DNA of 64,000 nucleotides, from positions 3,126,017 through 3,190,016 of the forward strand of contig NC_053414.1 of the NCBI RefSeq assembly GCF_016859285.1. Reading direction: 5' to 3'. Of the stretch, positions 56,001 to 64,000 are shown piece after piece. This DNA comes from Xiphias gladius (lineage: Eukaryota > Chordata > Actinopteri > Istiophoriformes > Xiphiidae). The stretch's first letter is position 1, and each line of letters starts with the position of its first letter. The notes below the pieces were generated by a model. The model worked only from the letters and a program-made list of their open reading frames with translations. It was not told the DNA's origin and searched no databases. The translations under genes and the position numbers were made by a program.

Positions 56001-59000
56001 CTCTGATCACTTCGCCAACGTCCTTCACCACTCTGCTCTGTCACCTCGTCACTGTACGACCTTCCGCGGAAGTATTTTACAAAGCCGACTGTTTATACTC
56101 TGCCGAGTTTACGCAGCTTCCATTTGTCTCTGAAATGCCTGCAGAACCACCGTAGGTCTGAACGAGCTGCCACCCACACATCTGAAACCTAAACGCCCGA
56201 AAGCCCAAAGCAGATCATTTGAGCAGGTATGGAGACGTCTGGTGTATGGGCAGGTTGGCTACCTACCTGTGGACATTGGGCTGCAGTGGAGTCCGTCGCC
56301 ATGGAAACCAGGACGGCACCGGCAGGTGTAGGAGCCCTGCGTGTTGAAGCAGAAGGCGTCGCGGTGGCATCGATCCTGCTGACACTCGTCCACGTCTGGA
56401 CAGACACAGAGAAACGAAGATGAAGACACAAACAAACCACTGATGAACCTGCAGGGACGAATCGGCTCCGCAGGTTTTGTAGTAATGCACCAACGACCAT
56501 CTCTGGTTGGTGTTTTTTGATGCAGTACAACTAATGGCCACTAGGTGCTGGCTCCAAAAAAAATCTCAGACACCATAGAAATCCACTTAAAATGTACCTT
56601 TAAAAGTACTTAAAAATTTTAAAAACAGTACTTAGGTCAGGTCATTAAAGCAGGGGTTCATAAACTTTTTTTTAATCTTCAGACCAAAACCCACGTCATC
56701 GCAGTTAACTACCGTAAAGGAAAAATTAATTTAGAATCATAGAACCTTACAGTCTTGCTAGCAACTCTGTTATTAACAGTGGTGCTTTGAGCTAAATGCT
56801 AATGTCAGTATGCTAACATGTTGATATTCAGCAGGTATCATGTTCACCATCTTAGGTTAGTGTGTTAGCATGCTAACCTTTGCTAATTAGCACTAAACAC
56901 GAAGTACAGCTGAGGCTGATGGGAGCGTCACTAGTTTTGCAGGTTTTTGATCATAAACCAAACCACTGGACAAATTGAAATGTTGACCTGATGTTGACAC
57001 CAGAGGAAAAGTCAGAGGAGCAGTCTGTAGGATTCACCCTCTGGCGAGCATGAATGTCTGGACCAAATTTCATGACAATCCATCCAATAGTAGTTGAGAT
57101 ATTTCAATCTGGACCAAAGCGATTGAAAACGACCAACTGACATTAACACTGCTTCAGCGCAAACACTAAAAAATTTTAATTAAAAATAATTATACAAATC
57201 AGCGTATCATCAGCGAAAAGGTCCATCACAAACTTTGGGTCAGGACCCTGGTTTAGGACACACTGCATCAGCCTCTATAATCAGTTTACTCTCTCAGCAT
57301 CACTGGTTCCAAACCTGAGGGACTGGACCCCCCAAGGGGTCACAAGTTTAATATAAGGGACAATTACCAGGACAGGAAAACATTTGCGGCACAAAATCAG
57401 ATTTGTCTTCAAATCTTATAGGATAAAGCTTCTTCTTTAGTCCTCTAAAAATACCCAAATAATCCCTTTATGACTCGGACGACTTAGTCATAACTCATAG
57501 ACATATGGAACTATTAATGATAGGTCACAGGTCGACATTGCTTTATTTTAAGGGAACCACCTCTTCGTATCCATCAAATCAAGCAGACAGATGTGTCTCC
57601 AACACTATGTCCCAACGTATAAAGTACTTATAGCCAACGTGTTAGAAATCAGCTTCCTGCTTCCACATCCAGCAGACACGGAGCAACATGATCATCCATC
57701 TGGAGCTGTGTTTGTGTCCACCTGATGAATCCAAGTCCAATATTCACTCTGTTTTAACCCTGGTTTGGCCTATTTAGAACTGCTCTCAGGGAGTCGAGAT
57801 ACCCCACAATCTTAGTGGCAGATTACCATAAAATGTCGTCAGCACATTCCTGCTCCAGAGAAGACGAACCTTCAGATTTGAATGAACCCCATGACCTTTA
57901 CTGTACTTTCAGGACAAACCTGGTGGCTGGGTGACTGTCTGAAGGAAGCACAGCCAAAAGCAGAGGCCCACAGTTCAGCCAGTTAAAACTCTGAACAGGT
58001 TCCCCCCACCCAGCGACACACCGCTGAGGAACTCTGAGTACTGGCAGAGCTATCTTGGCAAATGTGAAGTTAGTGACACCGGTGACCAGAGTCAGTTGAA
58101 TTCCTGGGGCCAGATCGGGCAACGTAAAAATCCTCTTTAAAACCACATTAAGCCTCACGTCCTGTAAGACTCTGAAAATACTTCACCAGCTCTCATCATA
58201 ATGAGCAGGTTTTGTAAAGACAGTTTTGTCCCCCCGTCCTGCTGTTTTCTGTCCACACAGACTCGGATCCAACTGAGCTGTAGGAACATTCCTCAAATTA
58301 CAGACTCTCCAGACCTGAGTCGAAAGTTGAAAAGCAGAAAAAAAAAAGAAGAAACGAGGAGGAGGAGATGTATATACAAGAGATTAGCTGCACAGCTGTA
58401 AGGCAGGGTTCTGCATTTCCTGTCCAGGTGGAAGCATTTCCTGTCCCCGGGGCCCAGGAGCTGACTTGTATTTCACTGAAGATTCTCACATAACGGATTC
58501 TCAAGTTTCCGTGAGAGAAAAACTCTCAAACTCTGCCAGTTCACTTGTGAAACTCCGATTCATCGTGTCTATGTCTTTGCTGCTTTACATGCCAGACGTC
58601 TGATGTTTGTCCAGAATACAAACACTTGACAATCTGAGGGACACACTCCAACTTATTACGCTAAATATTTAAAACTGTCCTTGTGTTTGTCCGTATCGTA
58701 ATTCCACACTGGTCCTGTCGTCCGCTCTGTGTAGACGACATCTGTTACATGTCTGTCAGTCTTGGAAGAGGAATCCCTCACCCGTTGCTCTCCCTGACGT
58801 TTCTTCCATGTTTTCCCACTGAAGTTTCTTTCCTTACCCCCCAACGATCGGCGGTGTCATATTTAGTAGAGATTGTGGAGCTTTCAGATGTCGTGTCGCA
58901 GATTTGCGATTTTTAGTATTTATCTGGGGAGAGTTTAGTGAGCTCACGTCTTTTTTCACTGTGATTCACATTCATTTGAGTTGGAGACAGAGTAAAAGTT

Positions 59001-62000
59001 TCAAGGCGTTCTTCAAGCAAAAGAGGAAGTTCAAACGTTACCTTTGTTCAGCTGCTTCAAACACATACCGTACAGTACAGACCTTCAACACAGACCGCAT
59101 GAATGATTCTTCTCTGGCTGATACTGACACAAGTCAAAACACTGAAGATCAGCTCAAGGTTTGCAGACGCCAACACACAGTGCTGATAAAGTAAACTCTT
59201 TGAACTCACCCCGACACACCCGGCCGTCACCCACATAGCCCGGCAGGCAGGAGCAGACGTGGGCCGAGCCTCCGGTGTAGCTGCACAGAGCTCTCTCAGG
59301 AACGTCACAGTCGTGACTTCCTCTCTGACAGTGATCCACCGGACGGTTCTCCTCTGCAGGGACAGACAGAGGTCACAGGGAGCCACAAGTGGAGCATTTC
59401 ATTACTGTAGGCAAGTTTTAACAAAAGAACCTTTAAGGGTTCGCTCGTGCATCTGGAGCAGATAACGATGCTGAAGAAAAACATGAACCAGAGGATTATG
59501 TTTAAATCCAGCACCAGGAGGTTCTTCAGCCACTTTGGACAAGTGGTTTCTGATTCAGAGCGTCTATAGATATGTGACGGTTGCATTCAATGCATTAAGA
59601 CTTTTTGAAGACCATATGGGCTGTTTTGGATTGTTTGGGCTGGGCCCCTTAAAGGGGGGAATTTAATCCAACAGTTTTGTAACATTTCCAAAACGCACGT
59701 TACACAGTGATTGGCCAGGTTTGTGGAGGTGTGAAAGCAGGTTGGGCTTGAGCTTCTCTCTCATGGTACGTCTCCCATCGTTGACATTCACGACAGGTAG
59801 AAACACGACTTCAGATGTGGTCCGTTTGAAGCACGATGAGGCCTTACACTGGTAAAAAAGTTCTTAGTGGTGCAGCAGGGTTTCCCCTGCCATTGACTTG
59901 GGTGGGCAGCCTGCCCCCCCTTGCCCCCCAGAAACCAGAGGGGAAAAAAGTTGATTCATGTTATTAATCTAATTTATTTTCACTGTTTCATTTCAGCTCA
60001 GTTTGGGAGTCTCTGCTGCATTTTGCTGTCATTGAGAAAGGTACATATCAACCTGCCGCCATCGATGAGACAAATCAGCTTCACAAAGAGTGGTTCTGGT
60101 TCAGGTCTGTGTTTTCATAGTGGTCCTTCGTTTCCTCACTCAGGACTGTGTTCAACAAAGAACATCACACTGAAACGTTCCGTCTCCACTGGAACGAGTC
60201 CACTTCACAGTCGAACAAAACCTTTATTGTGTCCTGTCTGTTTTTTTTACCGTCTCTTGGCAGCTTTTAGAACATCTGTATGTGCAACAAGGGACTCTTC
60301 AAACAAAGTCACACACAGGAACTACACACCCCGCCCACCCACACAGCTGTCAATACACACACACACACTTTAACTTACCGATGCAGGTCTTTCCATCGCT
60401 GGCGAACACAAAGCCGGTCACACACTCACACCGGAAAGTTCCGGGCTGATTACTGCAGACGCTGTTGGATCCACAGACCTGAGGAGTCTCCCTGCACTCG
60501 TCAGTATCTGCCAATAACAGGCCAATATCTATATTTTCAGACTGGACCAAAATATTTCCAATAATCTACTGGAAATATTTTGTGAACGTTTGACACGAAT
60601 TCTGGTTGCACCGCTGCACATTTGACATTTTCTGTCATTTTTGTGATGTATTTATTTACTATACAAGTTATTCAAAAACAGACATGATTCAATTACATAG
60701 GAATTTCATGTGTAAAACACTGAGGCGTGAGGCTGTGTTACCGTGGCAATAGCGTCCGTCTCCAGCGAAACCGGCAGCACATTCGCAGGTGAACTGGAGG
60801 CCTTCACCTGGTCTGCACACAGCATTGATGTCACAGCCGTGTCGGCCGGTGAAACATGGATTCTGCTCTGGAAGACTGCCTGTCAGAAAAAATAAACACA
60901 GCAACACTGTCAGAATCCTTTTATATGCAGGAAACTGGCAAACCAGGGCTACGAGCGCAACCACACACGCCATCTGTTTTCTTTTGTCCGAACCAGGACG
61001 GGGGCCTTGCCTTTGATGCCTTTCAGGATTTGTCTCTTTTAGGTTCACACGCATAAATCAAAAGTTAAACCAGGTCTTGGTGACAATAGTGACCTGACTC
61101 TGTGTCAGTCTCTCTGATGAATAACACACGAGGAAAAGGCTGAAGATGATGAGTCCATCAGTCCTAATGTTCTCCCTCTGTGGTTTGGGGTAAAGGTCCC
61201 ACCCGTGAAGACCAACATTTCTAGTTGGGCTTCATTTCCTTTAGTTCGCTGGGATGACAACTTAAACCAGTATTTTGGGAGGACGGAGCTGCATGTTCTT
61301 GAATGTGCGATCTTGCTTGGAATCTACCAAAAACAAAACATGATGTGCTGATGTGGATTTACGACCTAAATGTGACAAGTATGTACTCTGACATCTGCCG
61401 AGTTCTCAGGCTGGCTAGGCCCATTTCCAAATGTTTCCTGTATTTGCAATCGGTCGAAACTGTCCTGTGAACTTTTTCGGGAATGTATCTAAAACTCATT
61501 AAAATCACTTTTCAACTGATTTTTTTTGGTTTTGTATTGGGGAGCCTGGAAGTCACATAAAACAGCATGATCCTGTTTGCCTTAAAAAGACCTGGCAGCC
61601 ACGAAGGTTTGTCTTGGAGGAGTGTGCTAATTTTAGTTTGCCGTCAACTTCTCTTTTTCCTACTCGACAGACAAGTCGATCACACCGAAGTGTGAACAAC
61701 AAAAAGAGAAGAAAGCCTCGTAGTTGTTTTTTGCTAAGCAGCCTGAGATGTCCAATGTTTACATTTTAGATTTACTTGTTAACGTTGAGTTTTTGAAGGT
61801 CTGAAGATACTGCAGCTGCTTTTGAGAGCTATGTTAATAGGTTGCCTGCACACGAGTGAGTAACTGGCGAGTACATGTCAAAGAGATTCGACTCTCACTC
61901 ATGTCCAGTGCGATCGCTGCCTTTAGAGGACACACCAACAACATCCCATGAGCCTCCACAGAAAACACCATCAAGCCAGTCGTCAAAATTCACTCTTACT

Positions 62001-63969
62001 TTTCAGCGAATAAAAAGTCCGAAACCCCAAAATATTCTGTTCACAATGATGTAAAAGAGAAAGGCAGCAGGTCCTCACTTCGCAGAAACATGAACCACAT
62101 TATATTTGGCATCTTTGCTTGATAAATGACTAAAACAATTACTTGATTATTAAAATCGTTGTGCATTCATTTTCTTTCAGTTGACTATTGCGTTAATGGT
62201 AGAGCTGCAACGATTAGTCAATTAATCCATTAGTCAGTCAAAAGAGAATTAATTGGCATCTATCCTGTTAATCAGTTCACTGTTTAAGGTCGTTTTTCAA
62301 GCAAAAATGCTGGAATTCGATGTTTCCAGGTTCTCAATTGTGAGAATCGGCAGCTTTTCTTGGTCTTACGTTGTAGTTAAACTGAATATTTTTGGATTTT
62401 GGACTTTGGGTCAGAATAAACGAGACATACGAAGACATCACCTTCTGCTGTAGGATATTATGACGGCCATTTGTCACCGTTTTCTGATGTTTTCTAGAAC
62501 GGATGACTAATCGAGAAAATAATCATCAGATATCAGATAATGAAAACAATCATTAGCTGCAGGCCCTAGTTAGTCGACCAATCGTTTCAGCACATGTGAT
62601 TCAAAAGGAGAGCAGAAAGAAAGAAACCATCTAGTCCGCGTCTTCTCCTTTCCATCTCGCAGCTGAAGGTTGGAGCTCCATGTCTGAAGTGTCCTCCTCA
62701 CAGGAAACACGACCCAGATGTTACACTTTTTGCCAGCAGACCCCAGCTGAGTCGTGTTTGCTTGTGTAACTCTGAACCCCCGAGCATCCCGTCAACAGCC
62801 ACCACCTGCGCTTTTACCTTTAACCCTCCTGTTTATTAAAAAAAAAAAAAATGAAAGATGCTCCTGATGCCCTTCCCCATGATCTCCTCCCCGCTGTGGA
62901 CTGGAGGTTGGTATCTCGTTGACCTCTTTCGCTGACCTTTCCCCCCTGCCAACGCTCTCACAGCCTCTGCAGCTTGCAGCTGAGGAAATACAGCCGCTAC
63001 CAACAGATTACTGTTTATCTTCCTTTGATGTTCCACTGCAAACACCACCAAGGCACTAAAGGAGGCTTGTTTCAGTGAATTCCACTGAGTAACAACAAAT
63101 GGCTTTACTCTGATTGTCTGACTGTCCCTGACGGCGACCAGGAGACGTCTCCTCCGGAACAACCCGACAGCCTGCAGCTGGAGTCGGTCCTGGTTAACAT
63201 CGTGTGCTGTCTTGAACTGTGACTACAAAACTTTCCCTTCCGTCAGAAGGTTTGAGGACATATCAGAAATGTATGGAAGCCTATTATTTCTGCCAGGAAA
63301 AAAGTGGATGGTAAGTTATTAGAGTTGCAACTAATGATTATTTTCATTATTCATTAATCTGGTAATTAGTTTCTCGATTAATTGTTTAGTAGATAAAATG
63401 TCAGAAAATAGCGAAAAATATCTATCCCAGGCTCTCAGAGTTCAAATGTCTTGTTTTGTCCAACTAACAGTCCAAAACCCATTTTTGACATTCAGTTAAC
63501 TGTGATATAAAACAGAAAAGCAGGAAAAAAAAAATTTTTGAGCATTTTTGCTTAAAATTTTTTCACGCGATCAACTAATCGATTGATAAAGTCATCAATG
63601 CAGCTCTAGAAGTTATACACGATGACACTAGAAATACTCATCGTAGGTCAAAATTCTGATCTGATTGAATGAGGCTTTTTGTTGTCTTATAAACCTGTCT
63701 CTCCTTTTTCAGTCTACGAAGGTGTTTGAACTCACTGTGGACGGAGCCGATCTTGTTGCTCATGGCATAGCGGATCAGATGGTTGTCAGCATCGAACATC
63801 ACAAAGATCTGGTCCACGCTGAGCTGCTGGGTGGATGGTGCCTCCATGGTGGCCTCATCATGTGGGCAGCTCTGGAAGGTGATGGTCTGACGCCACTGGT
63901 AGCTTCTGGTCTGGACAGCGCCATCAGGGGAGGTGATGGTGTAGTCGCGGTTGGAAGAGGAAGTGATCA
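47046..63969 (-). CDS. nid1: Nidogen-1 (entactin), C-terminal part; 5' end beyond window
   Basis: Thirteen exons in transcript order: 63969-63736, 60879-60742, 60507-60379, 59353-59210, 56395-56267, 53704-53462, 53333-53161, 51750-51624, 51040-50869, 50714-50557, 50470-50347, 49879-49767, 47164-47046. They encode about 667 residues; upstream exons lie past 64,000. Nidogen-1 is a secreted basement-membrane glycoprotein linking laminin gamma-1 to collagen IV and perlecan. Seen in order: the end of the G2 barrel ([29 protein letters not shown]); four EGF modules, two with the calcium-binding start DTDEC / DVDEC; a thyroglobulin type-1 domain ([22 protein letters not shown]); a YWTD beta-propeller (MVYWTD, LLFWTD, LYWADW, LLCWAD, LYYTDW); and a final EGF module ([15 protein letters not shown]) with a short acidic tail. 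The terminal EGF favours nidogen-1 over nidogen-2, as does linkage to TBCE. Mammalian EGF2 carries RGD; here it reads AGD. Confidence 0.95.
47371..47392. repeat. Poly-A run
   Basis: Twenty-two consecutive A in the last NID1 intron. Confidence 0.95.
47560..47835. repeat. TAATCGATTA-type repeat in the last NID1 intron
   Basis: Contains AGTTTTGTCTGACCGACAGT, CCCAAAGATATTTAGTTTAC, TTTGGCATTTTTGCTTATAA and TTGATTATCAAAATAGTTGC in the family order. Confidence 0.8.
47850..48060. repeat. TAATCGATTA-type repeat, inverted relative to its neighbour
   Basis: Begins GGCAACTGTTTTGATAATCA, the reverse complement of the end of the copy at 47,560-47,835, and continues with TTTTTCAAGAAAAAATAT and GTTGCTTTTCTTGG. 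The two copies form a head-to-head inverted pair. Confidence 0.75.
48061..49440 (-). other. Last NID1 intron, middle part
   Basis: No gene seen. The stretch 48,900-49,160 has an 86-codon minus open frame without known similarity. Confidence 0.4.
49440..49632. repeat. Interspersed repeat with GCTAAGCTAAGCTAAGC core
   Basis: TTTATGCTAAGCTAAGCTAA followed about 80 bases later by CTCCCAAAATTACGAACTAT and CCCTTTA is a common fish repeat, probably non-autonomous. Confidence 0.65.
52470..52745. repeat. Mosaic of GCTAGC / CTTAGCACAAAGACTG repeats in a NID1 intron
   Basis: CTATCTTAGCACAAAGACTG with GCTAGCATAGCTGC, then AGCATGCTAACCCGCTAAAC and AAGATGGTGAACATGG. The latter is the reverse complement of words in the 56,785 repeat. 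Confidence 0.6.
53850..54190. repeat. GTTAGCATG-rich repeat in a NID1 intron
   Basis: Many TTAGCATG / CATGCTAAC words over about 340 bases. No coding potential. Confidence 0.65.
54385..54695. repeat. TAATCGATTA-type repeat in a NID1 intron
   Basis: ACCGTATCGATTAGCAAATT, CAACAATCGATTAATTTT, TCCGGTTCCAGCTTTTCAAA, GTAAACTGAAGATCTTTGGG and ATAATCATTGGTTGCTGCAC: a nearly full copy in the same orientation as 62,202-62,570. Confidence 0.8.
54700..56266 (-). other. NID1 intron between EGF and thyroglobulin exons, distal part
   Basis: No gene seen. It contains a CAA run at 55411-55432. Confidence 0.45.
56785..57165 (+). repeat. Interspersed repeat in a NID1 intron
   Basis: Starts with GCTAAATGCTAATGTCAGTA and CATGTTCACCATCTTAGG, contains GATGGGAGCGTCACTAGTTT, and ends with CCAAATTTCATGACAATCCA then CAATCTGGACCAAAGCG. 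This is a familiar fish repeat; a second copy is at 43,140. Confidence 0.8.
57304..57400 (+). repeat. Short interspersed repeat, third copy
   Basis: CACTGGTTCCAAACCTGAGG and GACCCCCCAAGGGGTCACAA match the families at 7,520 and 42,771. Confidence 0.65.
57401..59209 (-). other. NID1 intron, remainder
   Basis: No gene or recognised repeat. Short open frames (57898-58158, 58904-59194) are chance-length. Confidence 0.45.
60880..62020 (-). other. NID1 intron after the G2 exon, no repeat recognised
   Basis: Non-coding. I see nothing specific in this part. Confidence 0.45.
62020..62200. repeat. TAATCGATTA-type repeat, partial copy
   Basis: AAAAGTCCGAAACCCCAAAA, TGTTCACAATGATGTAAAAG, TATTTGGCATCTTTGCTTGA and TTGATTATTAAAATCGTTG follow the family order, in the opposite orientation to the copy that starts at 62,202. 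Confidence 0.65.
62202..62570. repeat. TAATCGATTA-type repeat, nearly complete copy
   Basis: Runs from GAGCTGCAACGATTAGTCAA to CAATCATTAGCTGCAGGCCC, so the ends are inverted (GCTGCAACGATTAG against CATTAGCTGC). Internal words: TTCAAGCAAAAATGCTGGAA, GTTAAACTGAATATTTTTGG, TTTTCTGATGTTTTCTAGAA and GACTAATCGAGAAAATAATC. The AT-rich inverted ends suggest a non-autonomous DNA transposon; no open frame is present. Confidence 0.8.
63320..63610. repeat. TAATCGATTA-type repeat, nearly complete copy
   Basis: Runs from AGAGTTGCAACTAATGATTA to CAATGCAGCTCTAG, in the opposite orientation to 62,202-62,570. Internal words include GATAAAATGTCAGAAAATAG, TGTCTTGTTTTGTCCAACTA and GCGATCAACTAATCGATTG. Confidence 0.85.
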
Positions 63970-64000
63970 CTGGACGGAGGGGAAGCAGAGAAAAAAAAAC

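Overview
The window is nuclear DNA of a ray-finned (teleost) fish, probably a spiny-rayed one. The evidence is: interrupted genes with GT-AG introns whose proteins match vertebrate families; long CA/GT microsatellites; and a dense background of short interspersed repeats of types common in fish genomes. I see no bacterial operon, phage, CRISPR array or viral gene.

Layout. Bases 1-8,390 hold no gene I can support, only microsatellites and old repeats. At 8.4-12.2 kb lies a TRIM (RING/B-box/coiled-coil/B30.2) gene on the minus strand. It has a leader exon, an interferon-type response element (ISRE) upstream, and a truncated duplicate about 1.9 kb downstream. At 13.75-18.68 kb (+) is TOMM20 (5 coding exons, 146 aa), which faces RBM34 tail to tail (28.11-20.97 kb, minus, 11 coding exons, 433 aa). 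RBM34 diverges from TBCE (28.89-40.36 kb, plus, 16 coding exons, 515 aa) across about 0.8 kb that must hold both promoters. TBCE faces NID1 (minus). NID1 enters from beyond the right edge and ends at 47,046; the 13 exons present encode the C-terminal 667 or so residues.

I assembled the exon models by hand from reading frame, splice signals and phase, and every junction closes in phase. Totals for the complete genes are close to the human lengths (145, 430 and 527 aa). TOMM20, RBM34, TBCE and NID1 are near neighbours on human 1q42.3, which supports orthology, although several human genes that lie between them are absent here.

The genes are unrelated in function: mitochondrial import receptor, nucleolar RNA-binding protein, tubulin-folding cofactor, basement-membrane linker, and a probable innate-immunity ubiquitin ligase. 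I found no new multi-gene system. The most unusual signals are a roughly 40-bp tandem array in TOMM20 intron 4 that appears to be built from the exon-4 splice donor, a 92-bp near-perfect hairpin in a TBCE intron, the ISRE plus partial duplicate at the TRIM locus, and at least ten copies of one TAATCGATTA-type repeat in both orientations.
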